Positions 23,501 to 35,385 are shown, counted from the stretch's first letter. The stretch: DNA of 64,000 bases from Capra hircus (GCF_001704415.2 NC_030811.1:74976069-75040068); one strand, 5' to 3'. The notes: generated by a model from the letters alone, not told the origin. Numbers and translations: made by a program.

Positions 23501-26059
23501 GGAGCCAGAGGTTACTGGGAATCCTTGGGCAATGAGTGATTGATTAGTGGGTGAGGAGTCAAGTGAGAGCTAGTGCCCTGGGTTGAATAAAAGAGCTCCC
23601 ATTATTCAGGGAGTGCTAGAGAAGGATGGAGAGAAACTACATGGAAGGCTGCCATGAGTCTGAGAAAAAAGCAGCTTTCTGGGAAAGAAAACAGACATTA
23701 GGGCAAAGAAGGCAACCGTATTCTACCCACTGAGCAAAAAAAAATTAGGAAGGACAAAGGACAAAAAATGAGTACAGAAGGAGGCAGATTGTAGAATGTT
23801 ATATGTGTTTTGCTTTTGTGCACTATTTCCCCTTTAATGTTTGTCCTTCTCTTGATTGCTGATTACATAGTCACCAATTTTACAGATTTTTATGTTTAAG
23901 ATGAGAGTTTGTTTCAAAGCCTACAACTGATGGTACATGATTGCTCAGTCTTATCTCTTGGCATGTTTGTATTTCTCTGCAGTATGTGGTATCTGAGCCT
24001 ACTACAGAAGAAAGAACACAGGAAAGAATATAAGCCATCTCTCTTGCTTAAAGTGGGGTAGCAGCTGAGTCAAAGCTGGGATTATCAGGTAACAAACTGA
24101 GGTTCAATTCTTGGATTACTCTGATGTGATAAGACTGTCTTTCTCTAAACAGTGTTTGTCAAACTATCAGTTGGGGTCCATTACTGAATTGGGAAATCAG
24201 TTGGGTGGATTACTCAGCCTTTTTATAAAATTCAGGAAATAAAATAGAAAATATCAGAATGCATTGCATATAGTAGGAACAAGTATTGTTTTATAAAACT
24301 TCTATTGTTTCTCACACATACACATATTCCTCTGTGTGTACTGATTTGCAATGTAAAATGTATTTTTTATATGGGTCAGAGTTAAAAAAAAAAGTAATTT
24401 CAAAGCTACTTTCATAGAGTATGCTCTTCAATACAAACGAATTACGAGTTAAAAATATGGAAGCAGTATAATGAAAATTATACTTTATTATAATAATTTT
24501 CTATAAGGATTTTGAAGCAAGGAAAGCCCAGGCTTGAGTTGTTTCAAACCAGACTAAACAAAGACATTCTCAGAAACTGCGTCTAACTGGCAGATTAATA
24601 AACATTTTAGTAAAACTGGTAGAGTTGAATATATCTGTGTATGAGTGAGTATTAGCCTTAATATGTTACCTTTTGAAGTCCAAACAAATTAAATCTACAA
24701 ATGTTCAATTTCTGGTAATTTAATATAAGACATAGAGGCTAGTGGATCAGAGACTTAAACATAGTAGATGAGAAAAATACCACTTATATTTGTTTTGGAA
24801 TATGCTACTTGAGTATTTTTTATTAGATTTACCTCACTATCTACATTTCCTATTTAACTGTATTGAGATGAATTTCCTTCTCTGAACATAGACTTTCTGA
24901 CAGTGGAGAAGGTAGGTGACTCAGAAGCAAACCAAGTGATTAAAAATTATCATTTTGACATTAAAATTTGCATTCACAAACTAGCTATTTTATAAGAGGT
25001 TTTTGCAGCTGGCAGAATTCACAATTATGATATAAATATTTGTGTATTATTTTTTCTAGTTTTTTACTTGTCTAATCCAGCTTGATTCCTATTGAAGACG
25101 TTTTATCTTAGGAGTACAAAAACATTTTTATTCTTAGGAAGTTTTACACATAAGTCTGCCTGTTGTAGAGTCAGGGGAGGGTGAATAGCAGCCTGTTCTG
25201 ACACTTCCATGTGCACCCACCTGAATTGATCCATATACTCCGGCCATGTCCTGATACTTTTTCAGGCTGTAACCTAAGAACTTGGTATAGGATGGGTTAG
25301 CAGTTACCTAGATGTAAGAAAATAAATTAAGTAATAATGTATTTTAACTTTAACATGCTTTGAAGAAATCTGTACCTGAAATTCCTTTCAAAGAGAAGCA
25401 CTCAGTGAAGAGAAGGTGGGATGAGTGATGAGGATAAGGAAGATAAAGACCAGTGAAAAAAATCAGTTTCAACAGTTTGGCACCAAATCTATAAGGAGAA
25501 ACGTCAATTTTTTTTCTTTGACAGTATTTCTAACTGAACTCATGGGCAATCAGTCTTCTATAAAGTAGCATTTTAAGAGACTACACCAACAGATTGAAAT
25601 GTGGTTGTTGCTTTTTGAATTTTCATTCACTGAAAATTTATCTTTCAATCTGTTCGTCACTTAATTGTTGGAGATATGTAGTACTCTCTTTAATAATTAG
25701 CAATCAGATTTCTTCAAAAGAAGAAAATCCCTTGCAAAATTATCTTTTAAAAAGTTGTTGATTAAAGAGCACTGTTTCTTGGTAAGAGTGCTGTAGATTA
25801 CTTGGCAGCACACATCTTTATTCATGAACACCCTTTGAAATTCAGTTTTGCATGTATTTAATGTAATTTTTTTCTTCAAAATGAATGAAGTTATTTAAAA
25901 ATGAGAATAAATACCCACATTTAGTCCTCTGAAACAATTAAAATAGTTAAAAGTGATTGTCCTTTAAAAACCTCTTTGCTTAGAAAAGCATATTGGCTAT
26001 CACTTATAGTCATTCTTTGTAAGTTTTAAAAATATGAAACACAATCTTTATCAAAACCA
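20529..26059. other. largest unassigned stretch
   Basis: About 5.5 kb with no recognisable mobile element. A relatively GC- and purine-rich patch at 20930-21210 lies in a 148-codon open frame with a non-ATG start and no known motif. Short simple sequences occur: AATAAT at 21782-21795 and A/C- and G/T-rich runs at 23380-23425. There is no convincing splice-exon pattern or conserved protein. It may hold old unrecognised repeats or genuine unique sequence. Confidence 0.45.
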
Positions 26060-26868
26060 TAGCTGTCTCTTTGCAGAAATTGACAAGCTGATATTAAAAT
26101 TCATGTGGAAATATAGGGAAGCCAGAATACCCAAAACAATCTTGAAAAAGAAGAGCAAAGTTGGAGGATACACGGTTAACAATTTCAAAACTTACTAGAA
26201 AGCTACAGTAATCAAGACTGGCATAAAATCAGCATATGTTTAGACATATGGAACAATGGGACAGAATTGAGAGTCTTAAAAAAGATATATATTTATCATC
26301 ACCTAATTCTTGACAGGGGTGAAAGAATTCAATAGAAAGAATGGTCTTTTCAAGTAGTAATGCTAGGACAGCTGAATGACTATGTAAAAATAATGAAGTC
26401 ATACCTCTACTTCACATCACATACAAATTTTAATTCAAAATTAATCATAGACCTAAATGTAAGAACAAAAACTATGAAACTCTTAGAAGAAAACTTAGAA
26501 GTAAATCTTTGTGACCTTGGATTAGGCAACTGTTCCTTACAAACAACACCAAAAAAACAGTTAACAAAAGGAGACGTAGCTTGATTGAACATCATCAAGG
26601 ATGAAAAATTTTGTGCTTGAAAGGACAGCATCAAGAAAGTGAAAATACAACTCACAAAATGGGAGAAAATATTTGCAGATCACATATCTGAAAAAAGTTT
26701 GATATCCAGAATATGAAGAACATTTACAACTCAACAACAAAAGACAACCTAATGTTAAAACGAACAAAGGATTTAAATAGACAGTATTCCAAGCATCTAT
26801 TTAAATGGTCAATAAGTACATGAAAAGATTTTCAGCATCATTGTTACTAGGCAAATGTACATCAAAAC

Positions 26869-26909
26869 ACAAAGAGTTGGCCGTGACTTAGCAACCAAAC
26901 AACAACAAT
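26869..26909 (+). mobile_element. Bov-A SINE 3' tail fragment
   Basis: Only the terminal piece of a Bov-A/Bov-tA (caaagagttggccgtgactt, then caaccaaacaacaacaa), lying between two copies of the target sequence atcaaaac. It looks like an extremely truncated insertion preceding the full SINE to its right. Confidence 0.7.
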
Positions 26910-26917
26910 ATCAAAAC

Positions 26918-27120
26918 CAGTTCTTCTGTGGTGTGTTAGTGGTAAAGAATCCACCTGCCAATGCAGGAGATGCAGGGAAAATTCCCTAGGGAAGGAAATG
27001 GCAACCCATTCCAGCATGCTTGCTTGAGAAATCTCAAGGACATAGGAGCCTGGCAGGCTCTAGTCCATGGGGTCGCAAAAGAGTCAGACATGACTTAGTA
27101 ACTAAACAACATACATAACA
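26918..27120 (+). mobile_element. Bov-tA SINE inserted at a re-used target
   Basis: Sense Bov-tA with head (ttcttctgtggtgtgttagt), a deletion across the B-box region, body (cattccagcatgcttgcttg) and tail (ggggtcgcaaaagagtcaga). atcaaaac precedes it at 26910-26917 and acatcaaaac follows at 27121-27130, also found left of the neighbouring tail fragment at 26859-26868. Confidence 0.88.
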
Positions 27121-27838
27121 ACATCAAAACCACAATGGTACCACTTTACACATGTTAGGTTGGCTGTGATCGAAAAGATGAACAATCGTAAGTGTTGATG
27201 AAGATATGAAGAAACTGGAACCCTCATGTATTGCCAGTGGGTATGTGAAATAGTTCAGCTGCCTTGGAAACAGCTTGGGAGTGCCTCAAAATATGAAAGT
27301 TACCATATGACCCAGCAATTACATTCCTAGATATTGACTCAAGGGAATTGCAAACATATGTCCACACAAAAATTTGTACATTAATATTCAAAGCAACATT
27401 ATTCATTAAAGTCAAAAAGTAAAACCAACCCAAATGTCCAGTCAACTGACGAATGGGTAAATAAGATTTATATCCACACAATGGAGTTTTATTTTGCAGC
27501 AATGAATTATTCAGTTATGAAAAGAAATGGAATACTGATACAGTCTTCAACATGGATGAACCCTAAAATCATCGTGCTAAGTGAAAAAAGCAGACATAAA
27601 GGCTATTTATTATATGATTCCACCCGTATGGAATGTCCAGAATAGGCTAATCCATAGAGACAGAAAGCAGATTAATAGTTGGGAGGACTGGAGGGAGGAG
27701 GGAATGAAGAGTGACTGCTAGAGGGAACGGGATTTCCTTGAAGGGATGAGAATATTCTAGAATTAGTCATAGTGGTATATACTAATACCACTAAAACATA
27801 CACTTGGAAAATATTAATTTTATGATATGTGAAAAAGT

Positions 27839-28022
27839 ATTAGTAGTGCCATCGTGTCCGACCCTTTGTGACTCCATGGACTGTATCCCGCCAGGCTCCT
27901 CTGTCCATGGAAATCTCCAAGCAAGAATACTGGAGTGGGTTGTCATTCCCTTCTTCAGGGGATCTTCCCAACCCAGGTCTCCTGCATTGCAGGCAGATTC
28001 TTTACCATCTGAGCTACCAGGT
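27839..28022 (-). mobile_element. Bov-tA SINE, antisense
   Basis: Antisense Bov-tA: tail (catcgtgtccgaccctttgt), body and tRNA-like head ending ccatctgagctaccagg. tatgtgaa occurs just left (27829-27836) and right (28022-28029), a likely short target-site duplication inside the 3' end of the old L1. Confidence 0.88.
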
Positions 28023-28445
28023 ATGTGAATTATATCTTCAGTTCAGTCACTCAGTAAAAAACAAAAACAAAAAAGTTACTTTTTAGGGGACAATTGAGGC
28101 AATATAGACTTGGTCTTATATTAGACAATTTTAGGGAATAATTTCTAACTTTCTTAGGGTAAAAATGATATTATACCTATAGAAAAAGAATATCATTATT
28201 TGAAATTGAAAAATTCTGAAATAGTTAAGGATCTAATTTATAATGTTTGCAACTTATTTTCAAATAGTTCAACAAGAGAGACATATCTTTATACATGCAT
28301 AAATAAGCCAAAGTTAGCAAAACAATGGTTCAGTCTAAGGGGGGGGGCATCTAAGTATATACTCTACTCTTTTTTTCAGCTTTACTTGAAATTTTCATAA
28401 AGTTGGGAAAAGAAGAAAAAAAAGGTCCTCTAAAGTTTCATCATT

Positions 28446-28573
28446 GTTGTTGTACAGTCACTAAGTTGTATCTGATTCTTCGCAACCCATGGACTATAGA
28501 CAACCAGGCTCCTCTGTCCATGGGATTTCCCAAGTAAGAATGCTGGAGTGGGTTGCCATTTTCATCTCCAGGG
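28446..28573 (-). mobile_element. Bov-A SINE monomer with perfect 14-bp TSD
   Basis: Antisense Bov-A lacking the tRNA-like head: tail (gtatctgattcttcgcaac) and body (gggatttcccaagtaagaat) only, with (TTG)-type repeats at its tail end. The perfect duplication aaagtttcatcatt lies at 28432-28445 and 28574-28587. Confidence 0.94.
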
Positions 28574-28821
28574 AAAGTTTCATCATTAGGCACATAGTAA
28601 ATACCATTCCAATCTCCTTTGTGGGTTTGATTTTAGAAGAAGGAGAAAATTTATAAAATGCTATGTAGAATTTAGTGATTTTTGTTTTAAAACTCTGCAT
28701 CTTTAGAGATTGGAGTGTTTGTCACCACTGAATTGTGACAAATCCAAAATCCATTATTTTATAAGTCACTTGTCTACCTTCATTATTTTATCTTCTAAAT
28801 TTAAGACACAATGTACTTTCC

Positions 28822-29135
28822 TTGGGGTTTCCCGCAGAGCTCAGCTGGTAAAGAATCTGCCTGCAATGCAGGAGATCCTGGTTTGATTCCTGGGTTGCAA
28901 AGATCAACTGGAGAAGGGATAAGCTACCCACTCCAGTATTCTTGGGCTTCCCTGGTGGCTCAACTGGTAAAGAATCTGCCTGCAAGGTGGGAGACCTGGG
29001 TTTGATTCCTGGGTTGGGAAGATCCGCTGGAGAAGGGAAAGGCTACCGACACCAGTCTTCTGGCCTGGAGAATTCCATGGACTATACAGTCCATGGGGTC
29101 ACAAAGAGTTGGACAGAATTAAGTGACTTTCATTT
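28822..29135 (+). mobile_element. dimeric Bov-tA SINE (two tRNA-like heads)
   Basis: A first head (agctcagctggtaaagaatc, ggtttgattcc) followed by a truncated body ends in ccactccagtattcttgg. It is joined directly to a second complete head (cttccctggtggctcaact, ggtttgattcc), full body and BovB-like tail (ggggtcacaaagagttggac) ending in a pyrimidine-rich run. Both heads keep recognisable B-boxes. A short direct repeat tactttcct occurs on both sides (near 28813 and 29136). The copy at 53897 has the same architecture. Confidence 0.88.
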
Positions 29136-29698
29136 ACTTTCCTATGCAAATTGTTTAGAAAAATTTCAGGGCTGTTCAGGGTTAGATGATGAATAGCTAG
29201 TAATGATTATTTTGATGGCAAATTTTATTTTCCAAGCTGCTGGAGAAAAATTTTTATCAGGACAGTCTTCAGAGAGTAAAAACAGAAGCATTAGACTAGC
29301 TAGAAGTTCACATCATGGGCTTCTTGAGAGGAGCAGCACATAAATGAGTACTGGACATCTTGTAAATAGATTGATGAGCTGACAGAATCTGGAACTGGAA
29401 AAGTAGAGAGAGCTTAGGCAAAATATTGTATACACAAACCCCACTTAGGACTGACAAAGCAGCCCTCTTGGTGCTCAGGCCCTGGGGGCCTGGTTACCCT
29501 GGACCCTGTCACCTTGCCAGGCCATCTCCCCCTGACAGCCTCCTTCTGACCGTCCTTCCAACCACAAACCTTTCTGTTCCAGGGGATGGCCTTGGACCTC
29601 TGTGGAAACACTTATCAGTGAGACAAAGACAAGTTTTCAACTAAAGAGTTTTACCTTTTGCAAGAAGTAGAAAAGGCCTCACAGGTCAGCATCTACAG
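29136..29698. other. unassigned stretch
   Basis: No repeat or gene recognised. A GC-richer patch occurs at about 29460-29600. Confidence 0.4.
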
Positions 29699-29854
29699 CA
29701 CTTGAATATGGAAACAACTGTTCAGTCATCAATTTACCCTCTCACTGGCAAGCTTTGCATATATGGACAGTCAGAGCACCTGAATATAGAAACATTTGCT
29801 CTGTCGTCCACTTACCCTCTCACTGGCAAGTTTTGCGTATTTGGACTGTCAGAG
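29699..29854. repeat. 78-bp tandem duplication (two copies)
   Basis: Two head-to-tail units of 78 bp begin cacttgaatatgg (29699) and cacctgaatatag (29777). They share ttaccctctcactggcaag and end at gtcagag. The period is a multiple of three, so the 67-codon frame at 29702-29905 contains a two-fold protein repeat (YPLTGK twice). I see no known gene and regard the frame as incidental. Confidence 0.9.
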
Positions 29855-29952
29855 CAAGAATCCCAGTGGTCTTGTTCATCTCTCTATGCCACTGACATAA
29901 GGTAAGTGCTCAGTTGATATTGATTGAATGAGCATTAGTGCCAACTAATACT

Positions 29953-30786
29953 ATGTTGATTTAGGTCATACCTGAATGGTCTAGCGGTTTTCCCTACTTT
30001 CTTCAATTTAAGTCTGAATTTGGCAATAAGGAGTTCATGATCTGAGCCACAGTCAGCTCCTGGTCTTCTTTTTGTTGACTGTATAGAGCTTCTCCATCTT
30101 TGGCTGCAAAGAATATAATCAAGCTGATTTTGGTGTTGACCGTCTGGTGATGTCCATGTGTAGCGTCTTCTCTTGTGTTGTTGGAAGAGGGTGTTTGCTA
30201 TGACCAGTGCATTTCCTTGGCAAAACTCTGTTAGTCTTTGCCCTGCTTCATTCCACATTCCAAGGCCAAATTTGCCTGTTACTCCAGGTGTTTCTTGACT
30301 TCCTACTTTTGCATTCCAGTCCCCTATAATGAAAAGGACATCTTTTTGGGGTGTTAGTTCTAAAAGGTCTTGTAGGTCTTCATAAAACCGTTCAACTTCA
30401 GCTTCTTCAGCATTACTGATTGGGGCATAGACTTGGATAACTGTGATATTGAATGGTTTGCCTTGGAGATGAACAGAGATCATTCTGTCGTTTTTGAGAT
30501 AGCATCCAAGTACTGCATTTCGGACTCTTTTGTTGACCATGATGGCTACTCCATTTCTTCTGAGGGATTCCTGCCTGCATTGGTAGATGTAATGGTCATC
30601 TGAGTTAAAATCACCCATTCCAGTCCATTTTAGTTCACTGATTCCTAGAATGTCAACATTCACCCTTGCCATCTCCTGTTTGACCACTTCCAATTTGCCT
30701 TGATTCATGGACCTGACATTCCAGGTTCCTATGCAATATTGCTCTTTACAGCATTGGATCTTGCTTCTATCACCAGTCACATCCAC
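29953..30786 (-). pseudogene. BovB endonuclease remnant (copy 2, inverted part)
   Basis: Minus-strand frame with the full AP-endonuclease-like domain: GTWNVRSMN, LGISELKWTG (Glu), VYAPISNAEE, IIGDWNAKVG (Asp and Asn intact), QLDYILCSQ and GSDHELLIAKF (Asp-His). It is cut off after RPFRYDLNQ by the inversion. A TAA just upstream (about 30797) separates it from the N-terminal leader seen in the 61 kb copy. All catalytic boxes I can check are intact, unlike copy 1, so the domain was inactivated by rearrangement rather than by active-site mutation. Confidence 0.88.
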
Positions 30787-33360
30787 AACTGGGTATTATT
30801 TTTGCTTTGGCTCCATCCCTTCATTCTTTCCAGAGTTATTTCTCCACTGATCTCCAGTAGCATATTGGGTACCTAATGACCTGGGGAGTTCCTCTTTCAG
30901 TATCCTATCATTTTGCCTTTCATACTGTTCATGGGGTTCTCAAGGCAAGAATACTGAAGTGGCTTGCCATTCCCTTCTCCAGTGGACCACATTCTGTCAG
31001 GCCTCTCCACCATGACCCGCCCGTCTTGGGTTGCCCCGTAGGCATGGCTTGGTTTCACTGAGTTAGACAAGGCTGTGGTCCTAATGTAATAAGATTGACT
31101 AGTTTTCTGTGAGTATGGTTTCAGTGTCTCTGCCTCTGATGCCCACTTGCAACACCTACCATCTTACTTGGGTTTCTCTTACCTTGGCATGGGGTATCTC
31201 TTCACGGCTGCCCAGCAATGCACAGCCGCTGCTCCTTACCTTGGACGAGGGGTATCTCCTTACCGCCACCATTCCTGACCTTCAACGTGGGATCAAATCC
31301 CTTATGATTATACAGTGGAAGTGAGAAATAGATTTAAGGGTCTAGATCTGATAGCTAGAGTGCCTGATGAACTATGGAATGAGGTTCATGACATTGTGCA
31401 GGAGACAGGGATCAAGACCATCCCCATGGAAAAGAAATGCAAAAAAGTAAAATGGCTGTCTGGGGAGGCCTTACAAATAGCTGTGAAAAAAAGAGAGGTG
31501 AAAAGCAAAGGAGAAAAGGAAAGATATAATCATCTGAATGCACAGTTCCAAAGAATAGCAAGAAGAGATAAGAAAGTCTTCTTCAGCAATCAATGCAAAG
31601 AAATAGAGGAAAAGAACAGAATGGGAAAGACTAGAGATCTCTTCAAGAAAATTAGAGATACCAAGGGAACATTTCATGCAAAGATGGGCTCGATAAAGGA
31701 CAGAAATGATATGGACCTAACAGAAGCAGAAGATATTAAGAAGAGGTGGCAAGAATACATGGAAGAACTGTACAAAAAAGATCTTCACGACCCAGATAAT
31801 CATGATGATGTGATCACTAATCTAGAGCCAGACATCTTGGAATGTGAAGTCAAGTGGGCCTTAGAAAGCATCACTACGAACAAAGCTAGTGGAGGTGATG
31901 GAATTCCAGTTGAGCTGTTTCAAATCCTGAAAGATGATGCTGTGAAAGTGCTACACTCAATATGCCAGCAAATTTGGAAAACTCAGCAGTGGCCACAGGA
32001 CCAGAAAAGGTCAGTTTTCATTCCAATCGCAAAGAAAGACAATGCCAAAGAAGGTTCAAACTACCGCACAATTGCACTCATCTTACGTGCTAGTAAAGTA
32101 ATGCTCAAAATTCTCAAAGGCAGGCGTCAGCAATACGTGAACTGTGAACTCCCTGATGTTCAAGCTGGTTTTAGAAAAGGCAGAGGAACCAGAGACCAAA
32201 TTGCCAACATCTGCTGGATCATGGAAAAAGCAAGACAGTTCCAGAAAAACATCTATTTCTGCTTTATTGACTATGCCAAAGCCTTTGACTGTGTGGATCA
32301 CAATAAACTGTGGAAAATTCTGAAAGAGATGGGAATATCAGACCACCTGACCTGCCTCTTGAGAAATCTGTATGCAGGTCAGGAAGCAACAGTTAGAACT
32401 GGACATGGAACAACAGACTGGTTCCAAATAGGAAAAGGAGTGAGTCAAGGCTGTATATTGTCACCCTGCTTATTTAACTTATATGCAAAGTACATCATGA
32501 GAAACGCTGGACTGGAAGAAACACAAGCTGGAATCAGGATTGCCGGGAGAAACAGCAATAACCTCAGATATGCAGATGACACCACCCTTGTGGCAGAAAG
32601 TGAAGAGGAACTAAAAAGCCTCTTGATGAAAGTGAAAGTGGAGAGTGAAAAAGTTGGCTTAAAGCTCAACATTCAGAAAACGAAGATCATGGCAACTGGT
32701 CCCATCACTTCATGGGAAATAGATGGGGAAACAGTAGAAACAGTGTCAGACTTTATTTTTGGGGGGGCTCCAACATCACTGCAGATGGTGACTACAGCCA
32801 TGAAATTAAAAGACGCTTACTCCTTGGAAGAAAAGTTATGACCAACCTAGATAGTATATTCAAAAGCAGAGACATTTCTTTGCCGACTAAGGTCTGTCTA
32901 GTCAAGGCTATGTTTTTTCCTGTGGTCATGTATGGATGTGAGAGTTGGACTGTGAGGAAGGCTGAGCACTGAAGAATTGATGCGTTTGAACTGTGGTGTT
33001 GGAGAAGACTCTTGAGAGTCCCTTGGACTGCAAGGAGATCCAACCAGTCTATTCTGAAGGAGATCAACCCTGGGATTTCTTTGGAAGGAATGATGCTAAA
33101 GCTGAAGCTCCAGTACTTCAGACACCTCATGCGAAGAGTTGACTCATTGGAAAAGACTCTGATGCTGGGAGGGATTGGGGGCAGGAGGAGAAGGGGACGA
33201 CCCAGGATGAGATGGCTGGATGGCATCACGGACTTGATGGAAGTGAGTCTGAGTGAACTCCGGGAGATGGTGATGGACAGGGAGGCCTGGCCTGCTGCGA
33301 TTCATGGGGTCGCAAAGAGTCGGACACGACTGAGCAACTGAAATGAACTGAACTGAACTG
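29959..33360 (+). mobile_element. BovB LINE with 5' inversion (twin-primed), copy 2, nearly complete
   Basis: A single insertion in two opposed pieces. 29959-31290 is the 5' part (5'UTR and endonuclease) inverted onto the minus strand. 31291-33360 is the 3' part (end of linker, RT, 3' tail of gaact repeats) on the plus strand. Perfect 12-bp repeats aatactatgttg at 29947-29958 and 33361-33372 enclose the whole. The break falls inside ctaaatcaaatccc. The inverted piece ends at ...aaatcaa and the sense piece restarts at atcaaa, so a few bases are present in both and essentially nothing is lost. Compared with the copy at 61035 only about 130 bp of 5'UTR is missing. Confidence 0.95.
31315..33341 (+). 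pseudogene. BovB reverse transcriptase remnant (copy 2)
   Basis: Long open frame 31315-32841 covering linker and RT: LFKKIRDTKG, NKASGGDGIPVELF, FCFIDYAKAFDCVD, QGCILSPCLFN and RYADDTTLVAES (YADD intact). A G7 run at 32761-32767, where the relatives have fewer bases, shifts the frame after SDFIF. The true frame resumes at 32712-32972 (SHEIKRRLLLGRK, MYGCESWTVRKAEH) and ends at a TGA at 32970-32972 that replaces an Arg CGA. The last part (33012-33341, RRRRGRPRMRWLDGI, ending in RTRLSN) is readable after that. Two lesions plus separation from the endonuclease make it non-functional. Confidence 0.92.
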
Positions 33361-33372
33361 AATACTATGTTG
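33361..33372. repeat. TSD of BovB copy 2 (right; left copy 29947-29958)
   Basis: aatactatgttg is identical at 29947-29958 and 33361-33372. The ttg end overlaps the first bases of the inverted BovB segment (ttgatttagg), a 3-nt microhomology. Confidence 0.93.
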
Positions 33373-35385
33373 TGCCATAATATTAGTGCCTACTATGTAC
33401 AATACCCTGTGTCAGGTATTGGGGGTCTAGAATGCAAAAGACATGATCCCAGCACTTGGAATTCTCAAACAGCCATAAACAAATTATAACAAATTATAAA
33501 CAAATATTGCAAGTACAGTGGAGGGATACATATGAGGTTTTATGAGATTACAGAGGTTAGGTAGACTTAGGAAAACTTTCCGAAGCTGCAATACTTAGTT
33601 ACACTGATAGTTATAGTGCAATGGGGGATGGCTTCTTTCACTGAAAACTGTTTCTATTCTGATAATGTTTGAAACCCAGAGGCCCATGTAATCAATGTCT
33701 ATACTCATTTGTACATGTTGGGCAGTTGTTAAAGACCAAAAACACTTGAAAATGGCCTCTTCCCTGCTGCCTTTTGACTGACATGACCTTCCGGTAAGGA
33801 TCAGATCTTTTCTGTAGGAAGTGTTCTCTGATAATCTTGCTCAGATCCAACTTTCACTTACATACTCTGCCTTTGTTTTTACCAATTTGAAGTATCAGAC
33901 ATGCTGCTTTGAATTGCTGTTCCTTGTTTTGTGTATCTATATCATTTTTCTTGCTGGATTTTCAAAGGATGAGGGCAACCAATTCTTTTCATTCCATTCT
34001 TCTTCCTTTACCTCCTTCTAGTAGAACTTTGACCAGAGCATTTGCTTCATCATGGTTGCTCAAATGTATTGGCTTTGTTGTTACCAAATAGAAGAATATC
34101 ACTGGGGGCTCCCTTTTCCTTTTCACTTGATTCAAGGCCTATGTGATTTTCTGTTTATGGAAAGAACTCCTCCCAGTTCCTCCTGTGGGATGGTCAGGGC
34201 ACTGATTCCCCTTTGGTTCAGTGAATGAGTGACTCAGTGAGACACTGACTAGCCAGACATGACACTGCAAGGCAGGACTTGGGACAACATTGAATTTGTT
34301 CTAAGCTCCTGTCCCTCATCACTCCTTCCAGAGGTGCATTTTTATTCTTTATTTCCATTTCTAAAACACACCACATAGGATCTGCAACTCATTCTTAATA
34401 AGATAATAAAGAATTGAAAAGATTTTAAATGTCTTTCCTTAGATTAATTGTAATTCAATAACCTAGCAAAATCTTAAACTAAGGAGTGAAACTCCAACCA
34501 TGCAATGTCAGATATTATACTGCAAGAGAAACAAGTACTTTCTGGCCAGCTCAGTTTCCTCACCCATCTCAGTACCCTTCATAGACAGAAACCCAGCATG
34601 CTCCCAGGGGGTCACCAGTTCACATCTAATGTTGGCACTGATTGTTGCCTTCTTGGTGACAACTTCATATTTACATGAAATGAAGTGGTAATTTCATTTC
34701 CTGTTTCTGGTACAAGGATGCCCAGTGCACAAACTCCATCTAACAGGTTTCCATCAATAATTAGCACTCTGTAGGAAATCAGACACCAGGGAGTGAATAA
34801 CCTGGAGGAAAAAGCCTCTCTCCCTTGGGTGCTGCCTTTAACAAAAAGTTGACACATCCTTTGGCAGGGAAGGCTAAGAGGAAGGAGTAGAAAACTTGAT
34901 GTGCAACTTTCCAGCCTCTTCTGGAAATAAACTCAATAAGCTTTGGTATTCACCAGAATCTGATTTGCTAATCTTGAGAAAGTACTTTATAAGTTTAACA
35001 TAAATTTAGAAGTACTCTTGCCAGGAGAACCATGCAGCACAGTGGTTGTCCTTTTGACTTACAGCTGCAGTAGTAAGACCCTGCATGCATTTTAGATGAT
35101 TCGATCATACTGTATCAAACTCTGCAGCTCTGGTGTGAACTCTGTGTAGATCATTTACTAGCTTTCCTGATAATAAAACATCAGAATATGAACATTTCTT
35201 CCCTTGAGATCATAACCAAGAGGTAGACACTGTATGTGGCTCTGTAGCTATCGAAGCTGAAATACTGATATCAATCACTCATAAAAACTGGGGACACTAT
35301 AAAAATTAATTTGGACTCAGATATTTAAAATCAGAGAACTGAAATAATAGGTTAGAAGTAGCAAATGTCATGAATACTTCTTGAA
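33373..35385. other. unassigned stretch
   Basis: About 2 kb with no recognisable element or gene. Short open frames (60-80 codons) lack known motifs. Confidence 0.45.

Larger units (their letters stand above)
26060..27838 (+). mobile_element. old L1M, 3' part of ORF2 and 3'UTR, with nested SINEs
   Basis: Sense L1 relic. The left part (26085-26860) corresponds to the ORF2 C-terminal half (ttcatgtggaaatataggg, agctacagtaatcaagactg, ctcttagaagaaaac). After the nested SINEs it resumes at 27122 (accatatgacccagcaatta, cccaaatgtcca, atggatgaaccctaaaatc, gtccagaataggctaatcc) and reaches the 3' end near 27838. It has multiple stops. The nested SINEs at 26869-27120 are annotated separately. Confidence 0.8.

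Noticed and set aside
28037..28056. ttcagttcagtcactcagt next to an A-rich run, like a ~20-bp BovB/ART2 tail
   Set aside because: Too short to separate from chance or from the flanking SINE/L1 end; no target duplication visible.
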